Source of the DNA: an uncultured Eubacteriales bacterium
GTDB taxonomy: Bacteria; Bacillota; Clostridia; Oscillospirales; CAG-272
NCBI GenBank assembly: GCA_905201895.1
Contig: CAJKPX010000039.1
Coordinates: 1 to 19,018, forward strand
Direction of reading: 5' to 3'
DNA: 19,018 nucleotides
Each line of letters opens with the position of its first letter. The first letter of the stretch is position 1. The notes under the pieces are model-generated. The model saw only the letters and a program-made list of their open reading frames with translations, was not told where the DNA came from and did not search any database. Shown piece by piece: positions 5,684 to 16,500 of the stretch. The position numbers were made by a program, and so were the translations under genes.

Positions 5684-8600
5684 TCAGTTATTGTGGTAAA
5701 CTTCCACGTATTCGCCGCTCGGGATCGTGTAGGAAACGCCCTCGTAGGTTACGCGAACTGCGAAGTTATTGTAGTTGAGAATAAAGCTCTTGTAAGCGGT
5801 CTTCTCGAAGGTGGTTGCATTGCGGTCACCGTAGGTTACAACTACGATCTGGTTGTTGTCAACCACGTACTTATCGCCATCGGTAAGCTCATCCTCGTCA
5901 TCTCCTGCAGCACCGCCGTCCTCGATCAGGACACCGCCCTCATAGATCGACTCAATGGTGAACAGGTATTCCTCCACAACCGCGTCGAGCTCGGGCTGGA
6001 AGCTTGCGAGATTGTCGGAAGCAACCAGATACTGTGCCTGTGCGTTGAACGCCATTTCAGCAGCCTTATCCTTGGTCAAGCCCTCTCTGTTGGTCTCTGC
6101 CCAAGCCAGCTCCTCATCAATCTGCGGGAGAAGTGCGCGAGCGCCTGCGATTGCACTATCCACCTCTGCGATCATGGCAGCACGAACCTCTGCACTGATC
6201 GTGGTAGTGTTTGCGATCACTTCCTTTGCAGCAAGCAGATCCTCAATCAGCTGATCGGCCTTCTCGGATTCCTTCTTCAGCAGCTCAAAGCCCTGAAGAA
6301 TCTTGATTGCCGTGGTTTTGAGCGCAGTGATCTTACCCTGGAGCGAGTTAATCGAGGATTCATAGCTACTTTTCTCAAGTTCGGTGGTTTGCTCTTGGTG
6401 GAAGCTCAGGAAGTATGCCACGCCCGCTTCAAGCTCCGTGATACTGCGTTTGAGAAGTGCGTAGTTGTAGCCGATCTCACCGACGTTGATGTCCTTCATG
6501 TTCTGAATGATCTGCTGCATACTTGCAACGCCACCCTCTGCCAGCTTCCATGCGTCAGCTGCCTCGAGGAGACGGGAGGTTTCCTCCTCCTCCTGCTTCT
6601 TCTTCTCGGCCTCTGCTGCCTGCTCGAGCATATCCTTCAGCTCTGCCTCGAGCTCGTCGAGGTCGAGAACACGCTCGCCAACCAGGAAGTTATGACCGAT
6701 GATTTCCTTATTCTGTACGTCCTTGAGGAGGTCATTGAGCTCATTGTAGTAAGCAACAACGTCGTCCTCCCAAATATCGTAACGCACCGAGTAGTACTGG
6801 CTGAGGGTAAGGTCCTCCTTCAGCTCTGCGGTGTTCTGATAGGACAGGATGAAATACATGCCTGCACCGTTCTCAAGTGCTCTCAGGATCGCATAGTTGG
6901 TATCACCCTCCTCGTTGAAGGGAGTGCCTGCGAACTGAATGTAGCCGTGAAGAACAACACCGATGAAGGGCACCGATGCGCTCGACTTAACGTAACGGCT
7001 CGAGTCAAGGTCTACGTTGATGATGTGGTCAACGTATTTCCAGGTGTAGGCGTTGGAGCCCTCGGTCATCAGGCTGTAGCCTGCTGCCTTCATATCCTGG
7101 AATGCCTGAATGGTGTATTCCTTACCGTCCTCGCGGTTGTAAGGATCATCCTCGTCGAAGTCGGAGTTAAGTGCGGTTCCGAGAGATCCGATCGACAGAC
7201 CCGTCAGACCGTACTTTTCGTAATTCTTGAGGAACTTGGTGTAGAACTTGTTGTAGCGCGAGGGCGAGATTGCCAGCTGGAAGAAGCTGACGTAGGACTG
7301 CTGGGTCGCGCTGTAAAGACGCTTGGAGGAATAACGGTTGTCGATCGTTTTGATTGCGTCATACTGCAGGAACAGGCTGTCGAACAGCTCGTTCTTCTGT
7401 ACGTATGCGAAATCGAAATCAGGATAGAGACCGATATTCTGATCCGCCTGCGAGTTGATCGTTTGTGCCTCGCGGAGCAGCTTTTCAAGACCTGCCTTGC
7501 CGCCAACTGCCTTTTCCCACTTGAGCGAGGAAGGAATGGTTGCGTACATACCGCCATTTGCAAAGCCCGTCATCTTGAAGTTGATGTTTTTCACTCCCTT
7601 ATCGGAAAGTGCATCATACATCTGCAGAATGTTGTCAAAGGTGGTCAGAGGAGTCATCACGTTAACGGGAACCGTCATGATGGTCTGAAGGGTCTCAAGC
7701 GTACCGAACACCTCGAGGTAGAGCGGGATATTCTCCTCGAGCTCATCTGCGGTCAGCTTTTGCAGCGTGCCGTTGGAAACAAGGTAATCACGGTAAGCCT
7801 CTGCCATACCCAGCCACGAGGTTTCGTAGTAGGTGTAGCTGCTGTTCTGCTCCTTCTGCTCCTTTGCATCCTCCTCATCGGTGAGCATACGATAGCGGAT
7901 CGTGATACTACCCGTGTACTTACGCTCGGAAACAACCGTCCACTCAGAGGACTCGGTAACCGAAATGACATCGGAAATATCATAGCTGTCCTTCGGCTTC
8001 GGGTTGAAGTAGTTCTTCACCGAGTTGTAGTCACTCAGGGCACCTGCGTGATAGGTCTCGATGGAGGCGAGCGACTCACCCGACTCGATGATTGCAACAA
8101 ATCCGCGCTTGTAGGATTCGGTCTTGATATCAATCACATAGCCGTCGAGGTCCTCCACGTATTTCTGAATGTCCTCCTTGGTCATCACCGTGTTGGAAAC
8201 GGTTTCAATGGAGGTGAGCATATTACCGGTTTTCTCACCCTTGTCGTTATACTCGGGAGAAGAATAGGTGAAGGTGTAGAGCACCTCGGTTGCCACCGAT
8301 CCGTAAACGGGATAGCGAATAGTCTTCTGGTAAGACGCATTGTGAATCTGGTGGTAAGCGAAGTCCTGACCGTAAACGGGGTTGGACAGCGTGGTCGAGG
8401 ACGAGGTGTTCAGCTGCTCATAGTCGAAGAGCGAGCCCGAACCGTCGGGATAGAAGTTATATCCGGGGTTCTCGCTGTTGCCCGCGCCCATGTAAGGCAG
8501 AACGGAGAGTCTCTCAAGGGTGTATGCTGCCATGTCGTAACGCAGACCGTTACAGGGCAGGCGAACCGTGAGTCCGTTTTCGTCGAGCGTGTACTCCAGA

Positions 8601-9478
8601 GCCATCTTGAACACGGGATACTGCTCGTCGGTTGCCTCATAGCCGGTTTCCTCATGGTCGGCATCCATCTGCTCGAAGGAATAGTCCTCGCAGTAGGTCT
8701 TGATGTAGCTTTCGCACCAGTTGAGCTCCATTTGAGATGCATCGAGCGCGAAGGTACGGATATCCATAAATTCGCAAATCGGGAATCTCTGAAGCAGCTG
8801 TGCCTTTGCACGCTCGGACTTCTGCTTGGAAAGTGCGCGCTCCTCAAAGTAGGAGTCGAACTTGATCAGGTAAAATTCATCAAACTCACCCTTATCGCAA
8901 GCATCCTTGATGGGGTTATAGATGAACTTGAGGTAGTTTTCCTCGGAGATTTGTCTCGGAACCAGCTTTCTGGATTCCTCACGACCGATCGTGTACTCCA
9001 CGCGAACGCCGTTCTTCACGTTCATAACCGTGATCTGCTGGCGCATTGCGGCTTCCTCGAAGCTATGGAGCTCGTTCTTAATTCCGTTGTCCCAATATTG
9101 AACAACGATCTGCGAGAGCAGCTCCTTTTTGGTCAGAGCCGATCCCACCGAGCTTGCAACATCGTAGGGGTTGGAGAACAGGATTTTACCCGTGGCAACA
9201 TCCACGGTTGCGATCTCTCCGCTGAAGGGATCCACGTAGAGCTGATAGCCGTTGCGCTCGAGCATGAGCTTCATGTGGCTATTCTCACCGCGGAGCTTAT
9301 CCTCGGGGGTTTTGAAAATAGTGGAAACGTAGGTGCTTTCGATTTCCTCAGAGGTTTCGGGCGTGACCTTTTCTGCTTCTTCATCCTCTGCGGCGGCACC
9401 GACGGTGAACACGCCGAACGTTCCCAGCAACATGATAACAGCTAAGAGTGTCGAAAGTATTCTATTGTACAATTTCAT
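5684..9478 (-). CDS. Large secreted DUF5696-type protein with coiled coil, 1264 aa
   Basis: A cleavable signal peptide spans residues 1 to about 30 (hydrophobic core, then VGAAAED); there is no lipobox and no later membrane segment. The DUF5696 signature is seen near residue 340 (YPDGSGSLFDYE, then NPVYGQDFAYHQIH). The following part to about residue 900 alternates strands and helices like a TIM-barrel hydrolase. Acidic residues at likely strand ends include Asp687/Asp689 (YPDFDF), Asp in the LGTALNSDFDEDD stretch near 765-777, and Glu806 (MTEGSNAY). About residues 930-1145 are a long Glu/Lys/Ala-rich coiled coil, then an acidic linker and a small beta domain at the end (about 1200-1264). The domain is known beside sugar ABC transporters; its activity is not established to my knowledge. 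AGGAGG lies 7 bases before the ATG, 18 bases past the preceding gene. Confidence 0.85.
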   Translation of the reverse strand: MKLYNRILSTLLAVIMLLGTFGVFTVGAAAEDEEAEKVTPETSEEIESTYVSTIFKTPEDKLRGENSHMKLMLERNGYQLYVDPFSGEIATVDVATGKILFSNPYDVASSVGSALTKKELLSQIVVQYWDNGIKNELHSFEEAAMRQQITVMNVKNGVRVEYTIGREESRKLVPRQISEENYLKFIYNPIKDACDKGEFDEFYLIKFDSYFEERALSKQKSERAKAQLLQRFPICEFMDIRTFALDASQMELNWCESYIKTYCEDYSFEQMDADHEETGYEATDEQYPVFKMALEYTLDENGLTVRLPCNGLRYDMAAYTLERLSVLPYMGAGNSENPGYNFYPDGSGSLFDYEQLNTSSSTTLSNPVYGQDFAYHQIHNASYQKTIRYPVYGSVATEVLYTFTYSSPEYNDKGEKTGNMLTSIETVSNTVMTKEDIQKYVEDLDGYVIDIKTESYKRGFVAIIESGESLASIETYHAGALSDYNSVKNYFNPKPKDSYDISDVISVTESSEWTVVSERKYTGSITIRYRMLTDEEDAKEQKEQNSSYTYYETSWLGMAEAYRDYLVSNGTLQKLTADELEENIPLYLEVFGTLETLQTIMTVPVNVMTPLTTFDNILQMYDALSDKGVKNINFKMTGFANGGMYATIPSSLKWEKAVGGKAGLEKLLREAQTINSQADQNIGLYPDFDFAYVQKNELFDSLFLQYDAIKTIDNRYSSKRLYSATQQSYVSFFQLAISPSRYNKFYTKFLKNYEKYGLTGLSIGSLGTALNSDFDEDDPYNREDGKEYTIQAFQDMKAAGYSLMTEGSNAYTWKYVDHIINVDLDSSRYVKSSASVPFIGVVLHGYIQFAGTPFNEEGDTNYAILRALENGAGMYFILSYQNTAELKEDLTLSQYYSVRYDIWEDDVVAYYNELNDLLKDVQNKEIIGHNFLVGERVLDLDELEAELKDMLEQAAEAEKKKQEEEETSRLLEAADAWKLAEGGVASMQQIIQNMKDINVGEIGYNYALLKRSITELEAGVAYFLSFHQEQTTELEKSSYESSINSLQGKITALKTTAIKILQGFELLKKESEKADQLIEDLLAAKEVIANTTTISAEVRAAMIAEVDSAIAGARALLPQIDEELAWAETNREGLTKDKAAEMAFNAQAQYLVASDNLASFQPELDAVVEEYLFTIESIYEGGVLIEDGGAAGDDEDELTDGDKYVVDNNQIVVVTYGDRNATTFEKTAYKSFILNYNNFAVRVTYEGVSYTIPSGEYVEVYHNN

Positions 9479-9496
9479 TTCTGAACCTCCTATCTG

Positions 9497-11638
9497 TTAA
9501 GTGTACCGGTACTGGATCTCGGTGACGATATTGGTGACAAGACCGACCAGCTTGGAGAGCAGCATACTGAAGAGCAGTATGATAAATACGATACATGCCA
9601 TTGCAACAACGGTACCGAGAATGGTAATCAGGTTCTTGGAGAGCGAATAGTCATGTGTGACCATCGTGCCGAAGAACAACAGAAGACCAACCCAGATAAA
9701 TGCGATCGTTCCGACCATTTCAACGATTGCCGCCTCGTTGGTGGTAACCCAGTTGGAGCAAAGCGTTGCGGGGGCGATCAAAATGATCAAGGGGAGCAAG
9801 CTATACGAGCATGCGATCAGGATATCCTTGAAGCTTCCCTCACCCTCAAACAGCGTGGTCAAGCACCAGTTTGCAACAACAAAGAGGAAAAGCGGAACAA
9901 GAACCGAAATCGCCTGCGCGAAGATCGTGGAGAACCGGCCCGTGGGATTGAGCACATAGCCCTGACCGATGCTCTGATAGAAGAACACCACAATGGTCAG
10001 AACGATGAACACGATGGATGCACGAACCGAGCCGCGGTGCTCGTGCTTGAGATCGTAGAAGCCATCAAACGGATGGAAGATGACGTAGAAGCCGTAGATC
10101 AGCTCCTGCCAGAAGGTCTTGCGAGCCTTACCGTCGGTGGAAACGCGCTTGTTGACCTTGGCTGCAAAGCCGAAGAACTTGAGCACGAGCACGATCACCG
10201 CGATGATGATGGCAAGAATCGGAATGAACCAGGTGGACATCCACTCCTTACGAACCTCCTGATAGGAGTTCGACCAGTTGGAGGTCTCGTATGCGATCTC
10301 GTAATACTTCAGAGCCTCTGCGTAGTCACCGCTGCGGTAAAGCGCATTACCGATACCAACGTAGGCTGCGTCAAAGTTCTGGTTTCTCTGGAGAACCTTC
10401 TCCCAGCACTCGATTGCGTAGTTGTAATCGAGCGAGTTTTCAGCGGCAATTGCCTGCAGGAGCAGGTCACCGTATTCGGTTCTTTCATAAACCACGAGCG
10501 AGCACGTGCCGCCCTTATCGAGGACGAGCAGCGTATCGTCCTGATATGCCAGAGACGAAATGGTGGAGATACTTCCCAGCATCGAGCCCTTATCACCGAA
10601 AGCGAAGAGCAGGTTGCCGTTGAAATCGTAGGTATAAATCTTGTTACGCTTGGCGTCGATGACCGACCAGGTTTTCTCCGGTCCAACTGCAACCTCAGTG
10701 ATCTTGGAGGTTCCCGAATAAGCTGCATCGGAAGCGGTCGAGAAATCAATCTCACCTGCAGGCGGCCAGAAGCCGTTTCTTCTCATAATCTCGTCACCCG
10801 AGGGGTTCAGAAGCTTAACGGGCATGTACTTACCGTCCTTGGACTTGCCGCGAATCGCGCCGCGAACCGAGCCCTCTGCGATGGTGGTGATCGTAACGTA
10901 GACGAAGCCCTCCTCGGTGATGGTAATGTCCTCGTACTCGGGAGAAACCTTGGTTTCGGTGTACTCTCTCTGCTCATCGGTCTGGAAACGTCTCCAGATG
11001 ATCTCCCACGCGCTCATCGTGACCGCCTGAGAACCGATGATACTCACGAATTCACCGTCATTATCCATAACGATGATACCACCGCCGCTCGCCTTGGAGA
11101 CAACGTAAATTCTGCCGTATTGGTCGATCGCCATTGCCTCGGGCTTATAAACGCCCTCAACGAGGTCGGTTTCGGGCTTATCAAGCGTTCTGACGAACTC
11201 GCCGTCGCGCGTGAAGCAGACCAAACGGTATTTGTTGGTGTCGCAAACCCAGATGAACTCGTCGGTTACGAACACACCCTGAGGAGACTCAAGGCTATCG
11301 GGGTTACCCTGCGAGTTGATGAAGGTGGAAATCTGGAAGTCGAACTTGTAATAACGGTCGAGAATCAGGATGCGGTTGTTCCCCGCATCTGCGATGTAGA
11401 CCTTTTCCTCATTGTCAACGAAAAGGTCGGTGGGGTTGTTGAAGTTGGTGTCAAGCCCCATCTCGGCATATCCGATTGCCTTCACTGCCGAATAGGCGTC
11501 GGGCGAATAAAGTGCCGAGCCGTCGATCGAATAGGTGTAGGTCTGATATGCAGAGGATGCACTTGCACCCAGCGTCATTGCCGAAGCGATCATCAAGAGT
11601 GACAATACGATCAGCAAAACAGATGTGATTCTTTTCAT
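9497..11638 (-). CDS. NHL-propeller / TPR / YIP1 membrane protein, 713 aa
   Basis: Four parts are visible. (1) A signal peptide, about residues 1-28. (2) NHL-type beta-propeller repeats, about 55-390, the clearest being PTDLFVDNEEKVYIADAGNN. (3) A TPR pair, about 395-450 (YAIECWEKVLQRNQNFDAAY, GNALYRSGDYAEALKYYEIA). (4) A membrane anchor (about 464-485), a basic cytoplasmic stretch, and a YIP1 domain with about five membrane segments (about 530-713). The propeller and TPRs should lie outside and the YIP1 core in the membrane. The role is unknown; position between two transporter units suggests sensing, scaffolding or assembly. AGGAGGAG lies 6 bases before the ATG, and the gene starts 12 bases after the MalG-type gene ends. 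Confidence 0.85.
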   Translation of the reverse strand: MKRITSVLLIVLSLLMIASAMTLGASASSAYQTYTYSIDGSALYSPDAYSAVKAIGYAEMGLDTNFNNPTDLFVDNEEKVYIADAGNNRILILDRYYKFDFQISTFINSQGNPDSLESPQGVFVTDEFIWVCDTNKYRLVCFTRDGEFVRTLDKPETDLVEGVYKPEAMAIDQYGRIYVVSKASGGGIIVMDNDGEFVSIIGSQAVTMSAWEIIWRRFQTDEQREYTETKVSPEYEDITITEEGFVYVTITTIAEGSVRGAIRGKSKDGKYMPVKLLNPSGDEIMRRNGFWPPAGEIDFSTASDAAYSGTSKITEVAVGPEKTWSVIDAKRNKIYTYDFNGNLLFAFGDKGSMLGSISTISSLAYQDDTLLVLDKGGTCSLVVYERTEYGDLLLQAIAAENSLDYNYAIECWEKVLQRNQNFDAAYVGIGNALYRSGDYAEALKYYEIAYETSNWSNSYQEVRKEWMSTWFIPILAIIIAVIVLVLKFFGFAAKVNKRVSTDGKARKTFWQELIYGFYVIFHPFDGFYDLKHEHRGSVRASIVFIVLTIVVFFYQSIGQGYVLNPTGRFSTIFAQAISVLVPLFLFVVANWCLTTLFEGEGSFKDILIACSYSLLPLIILIAPATLCSNWVTTNEAAIVEMVGTIAFIWVGLLLFFGTMVTHDYSLSKNLITILGTVVAMACIVFIILLFSMLLSKLVGLVTNIVTEIQYRYT

Positions 11639-11650
11639 ATTGTCTCCTCC

Positions 11651-12523
11651 TTAGTCTTTCATACCCGACGAACCCATCGTTTCGATGATGTTCGACTGGG
11701 AAATAACGAATACGAGAATCGGGACTGCCATCATCAACACGGTTGCGGCTGCCGATGCACCCTGACGCTTGATACCACCGGCGGTGATCTGTCCGATTGC
11801 GTAGTTGAAGGATTTGAGCTGCTCCGAATAAATATAAATGGAAGAACCTGCGTTCCAGAGTCCCTGGAACGAATAGATAATCAGGGTCAGCCATGCGGGC
11901 TTAACCATCGGCATTGCGATGGTCCAATAGGTGCGAAGCTCGCTCGCACCGTCCAGACGTGCACTTTCCAACACGGTGTCGGGAACCGCGGAGTCCATAA
12001 ACTGCTTCATCAGGTAAAGACCCAGAGTGGAGCCCCATGCGGGAACGATGATTGCCCAATAGGTGTCGATCATCTTGAACGCACTCATCAGGATGAAGCT
12101 GGTGATTGCGGTAACCGTGGAGTGGAACATCAGCGAGGTCTGAATGGTTTTGAAAATGAACTTACCGCCCGGGAACTTGATCTTTGCCAATGCGTATGCA
12201 CACATCGACGCGATAAAGAGGTGTCCGAACGTACCGCCTACCGAGGTAAAGACGGTGTTAAAGATGTAACGCGAGAACGGCACCCAGGAGTCGTTCATCA
12301 GAACGAACAGATCCTTGAAGTTGTTCAGGGTGGGGTTCATTACGTAAAATCTCGGAGGATACATCCACAATTCATCCAGAGGCTTGAGCGATTGCATCAG
12401 AACGTAGCACATCGGGAGAATCATGAAGATACCGAGCAGCGTGAGCAGTACGGTAATACCGGCATCACCACCCGCGGAGCGGGACAATACAACCTTATGT
12501 TTTCTTGTTCTAAGTTTTGCCAT
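11651..12523 (-). CDS. Carbohydrate ABC transporter permease, MalG type, 290 aa
   Basis: A normal-length MalG-type permease with six predicted membrane segments. The EAA loop is near residues 183-211 (LESARLDGASELR, then AMPMVKP). Unlike the second MalG in this operon it has no outer-loop insert. The ATG at 12521-12523 is one base past the stop of the MalF-type gene, within TGATATG, and its ribosome site (AGGTAGG) lies inside that gene's end, so translation of the pair is likely coupled. Confidence 0.93.
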   Translation of the reverse strand: MAKLRTRKHKVVLSRSAGGDAGITVLLTLLGIFMILPMCYVLMQSLKPLDELWMYPPRFYVMNPTLNNFKDLFVLMNDSWVPFSRYIFNTVFTSVGGTFGHLFIASMCAYALAKIKFPGGKFIFKTIQTSLMFHSTVTAITSFILMSAFKMIDTYWAIIVPAWGSTLGLYLMKQFMDSAVPDTVLESARLDGASELRTYWTIAMPMVKPAWLTLIIYSFQGLWNAGSSIYIYSEQLKSFNYAIGQITAGGIKRQGASAAATVLMMAVPILVFVISQSNIIETMGSSGMKD

Positions 12524-12524
12524 A

Positions 12525-13472
12525 TCACGAACCTACCTTTGAGATGACCTTCTTAACGATCATGTTTGCGCCCACCATGATGACAAAGAGCACAACTGCG
12601 ATCGCAGAGGAATAACCGATTTCGTAACGCTGTCCACCGTAGTCCTCAAGGTGGTGCATGATGGTGTGTGCAGCGTAGTCAACCGACGGGAAGCCGGCAA
12701 GTGCGGTTACGACACCACCAAAGCCGAAGGAGCTGGTGATTGCCATGATTGCACCGAACATCAGCTGCGGCTTCATGCTCGGAAGGGTGATATACCAAAG
12801 CTCCTGCCAACGGTTTTTCACGCCGTCAACCGCGCCTGCCTCGTAGAGCGAGCGGTCAACGCCCTGCAAGCCTGCGATAAAGGACAGGAAGGAGGTACCG
12901 AGCGAGGTCCAAAGGGCAACCACGATACACAAAGGCATTACGTAGTCGGCATCCTTAAACCAAGCAACGGGTTCCGTGATCAATCCGAGCTCCATCATCG
13001 TTGCGTTAACCCAACCTGCCGAGTCGGCATCGAACAGGGTACCCCAGATCAGGTAAACCTGACCAGAGATCGACGGTGCGTAGAAGACCAGAGTAACCAG
13101 CGAACGGATACGGGGGGAAAGCTCGTTGATGAACCATGCAACGAGGAAGGACATCAGGTAGGAAACAGGTCCTACGATGACCGCGAAGATCAGCGTGTTT
13201 TTGCACGCGATCAGGAACACGTCGTCAGCGAAAAACAGATTGATGTAGTTTTCCAGCCATACGGGGTTCGGCCATTGGAGCATGTTAAAGTCTGTGAAAC
13301 TGATGACTGCGGAGAGGATGACGGGAACGATGGTGAACATCGTGAAGATCAGAACATAGGGGAGGATCAGAAGATAAGCAACCCAGTTGCGCTTCATCTC
13401 CTTACGGATCCACTGCCCGTATGTCATATCTTTTCTCGCCACAGCCTGATATTCTGCCGATTTTTTTGACAT
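12525..13472 (-). CDS. Carbohydrate ABC transporter permease, MalF type, 315 aa
   Basis: A standard MalF/UgpA-type permease. A basic cytoplasmic N-tail of about 28 residues precedes membrane segment 1 (about 30-53). The EAA loop is near 210-238 (YEAGAVDGVKNRW, then TLPSMKP). AAGGAG stands 11 bases before the ATG. It is the second gene of the operon, 45 bases after the solute-binding protein, as expected for a matched receptor and channel. No ATPase gene follows, so a shared MsmX/UgpC-type ATPase encoded elsewhere is expected. Confidence 0.93.
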   Translation of the reverse strand: MSKKSAEYQAVARKDMTYGQWIRKEMKRNWVAYLLILPYVLIFTMFTIVPVILSAVISFTDFNMLQWPNPVWLENYINLFFADDVFLIACKNTLIFAVIVGPVSYLMSFLVAWFINELSPRIRSLVTLVFYAPSISGQVYLIWGTLFDADSAGWVNATMMELGLITEPVAWFKDADYVMPLCIVVALWTSLGTSFLSFIAGLQGVDRSLYEAGAVDGVKNRWQELWYITLPSMKPQLMFGAIMAITSSFGFGGVVTALAGFPSVDYAAHTIMHHLEDYGGQRYEIGYSSAIAVVLFVIMVGANMIVKKVISKVGS

Positions 13473-13517
13473 GTTAGCTCTTTCTCCTTATATAGATTTG
13501 TTCAACACGGGCATACA

Positions 13518-16500
13518 TCACTGATTGTACTCGGTGATACGGTCAGCAATGTTGCGCAGACATTCACTGATGAAGTAAACGAGCTGCTCCTCGGTCAAAC
13601 TATCGATCTCATAGCCACCGAGCTTGGCGTCCATGGTCTGCTTACCGACGTTCTTGAAGAAGGAGTAGGTCATGACCTTATCAATGACCTTCTTGGTCTG
13701 GGTCGTCTTTTCAACGTTGCTCAGGTTCGGATTTGCCGCGATCGCGTCGAGATCGGGGATGAAATCGTAGGACAGGAGCTTGCTGAACATTGCGGATGCG
13801 GAATCAAGTTGAACAACCTTTTCGTTTGCAATTGCATACTTTGCAGCGGTGATCGCCTCGTTGTATGCGGCGGCATTCTTGGAGTTGCCAAACTTCTCTA
13901 CCAGGATATTCATTGCCTCGAGAGCCTGGTCGGAGCGCTTCTCTGCGAGCGTTTGACCGATCTCAAGAACCTCAAGGTTGAACTCAAGGCGCTTACGGGT
14001 AATCTCGTTGTTGATGGTGTTGATATAGCTGAGAAGCTCGGTGCTGGGGTCTGCATCGTCATTGTATGCAGACAGGAATGCGAAGTTGGTGTGACGGTCG
14101 AGGTAGTAGCTTCCGGGGTAGTTCGGAATTGCTGCCAGGTTTTCAAACTGCTTGGAAACCTCCTCGAACTCGTCGCGAGTCCAGGGCATCTCCTTCAGAG
14201 CCACGCGGTTTGCGGTGGGATGCTTTGCAGAGTCACCGATGATCGCTACCATTTCGTTTGCGTAGCGGGTCTGTGCCTCGGCACCCGTATACCATTTCAT
14301 AAAGGTCCATGCAGACTCGGGATCCTCGATCTCGGAGATCATAACCACGGCTGCGATGGTGGAGTCGGCGGTATTGTTGATCGAGCCGTCAGCCTCCTGC
14401 TTGGTTCCGGGGATCGGAACGAAGGTCCAGCTGCCCTCGATCTCGGTTGCGAATACCTTGAGCTGGTTGTAAAGGCCCGTGTAGTCTGCAATGATGATCG
14501 GGTACTCACCGCTTCTGAAACGGTTTGCTGCGTTGTAGGTGTAGGGGAAAGAATACTGCGTGAAGAGGTTACACATTTTTTCAAATGCTGCAAGACCCTT
14601 CTGCGAGTCGAGGTTGATTCTCATACCGTCATCGGCGTAGAGCGAGCCGTTGCTCTGGTAGAGGAACACCTTATAGTTGGTGGTGATACCGATTTCCATG
14701 TTGTTCGACTCGAGCTTGGACTGTGCGATCATCAGCTCATCCCAGGTCTTGGGGATCTCGATGTCGAGTCCTGCGAGAATGTCCAGACGAACGAACATCA
14801 TGTTAAAGGTTTGCGTTTCAGGCAGACCGTAGGTGTGAACCACACCGTCGGAGTCGGCGATCTCGAGCTGGAGCATTGCCGCTCTGGTGAAGCACTCGTC
14901 AACGATCGCATCGAAGCCTTCCATATCCTCAACGTTGGTCAGCGCTCCGCGAATTGCGTAGTTGATAACCGTTGCGTCGGCAAGTCCGAGGTAAACGTCG
15001 GGACCCATGCCTGCGAGGATCGAGGGGAGAAGCGTACCGCCCGATACGAGCTTGAGGTCAACCGCGATGTTGGTATCGGGGGTGAACTCGTTGGTGGTGA
15101 GGTTACGGATAACCTGAGATTGGTCACGGCCGTATGCCAGCCAAACAGCGATAGAGGCATTGGTCTCCACATCATCCATAGCACCCATGTTGTTGTAATC
15201 ACGGAAGAAGCTCTGGATGAAGCAGTTGAACTCGTGTGCGAAGTTCTGGAAGAAGTTTCCGTCTGCACGAGGCGCCTTTTCCTCTGCAGGCTGAATCGAG
15301 ATGTAGTCCATCTGAAGCGGCTGCGTCTTTGCATCACTCAGGAAGGTACCGAGGTTACCGACGTAGCTCTTGAAGTTATCAAGGTTCTTTGCGATCTGGT
15401 CCTCGTCTCTTGCCATCTTGGTGAGAAGCTGCTCGAGCTTATCACAGGTTCCCGAGTAGGTCGAAGCAACCTCTGCGGTGAGCTTGAGGAAATCCGAAAT
15501 GTCACGCAGTGCGTATGCCTGCCTCATCATATCAATGAGGGTATCAGGCAGAACGCGGGTGAACTTGTAGTCGGTGTATTCGTCGGGCGAGGTACCCGTG
15601 AGTTTAATAATATTGAGGTAGTCTGTGTTGAGGCTATTCAGAATACCCTCGATTTGGCTAACCATGTTGCTCATCGAACCCAGGGTTACCTCGAGGCGGA
15701 TCGTGTATTCCACGCCCTCGCGGAAGTAAACCTGATAGGTGTCTGCCTCGCCGTCGCCGTCGGCATCCACACCTGCGGTCAGGTTGGTGACCTTCCAGGA
15801 GGTGCCGTAATCGTAGCGAAGCTCGGTTGCCTCTGCAAACGGAACACCGTTATAGTAGCCTGCGGTATTGCCAAACTTTGCAGCGTATGCTTCAGCGCTT
15901 TCGTAGTTGGTGTAGATGTTGAGCGTACGGCAGACGTACATACCGTCGAGGTAGCTCTGCTTGTAGCGGGTGAAGATATCGTACAGACCCGAGCCGTCAA
16001 CCTTGAAATTGTACTCAACCCACTGGCCTGCCGTTGCCCATTTCTCGGTACCGATCGTGTTGAGCAGCACGCGAGAGGGATCGCAGGGAGAGGTTGCCGA
16101 GGACGCGCGGTCCTCGATCGGGTACACAACGTTGGTGGAGGTGTGCACGGTGTACTCGCTCTCGAGCTTCACCTTGCCCGTTCCCTGAGGAACCTCGCCG
16201 TTCTTTCCTACATTATTTTTAAGAGCAGCCATGTACTCCTCGTAGGACTGAACCTCGGTGTAGGGTGCGAGCGTGATCGTGGAGACCGCGATGCACTCGT
16301 TTACTGCCTCAAGAACGAATTCAACCTTGCCGTCATTTGCCTTGGGATCAATTACAAATCCAAAGTTATTGGAATAGTAACCCTCGGCGTCACGCATGGT
16401 ATAGGTCATCCATGCGGGGGTTTGCACCATCGTTGGACGAAGCTCATTGCGATCTGCGTCGAGAATGAAGAAACGCAGCTTATATTCGTCAACAAACGCA

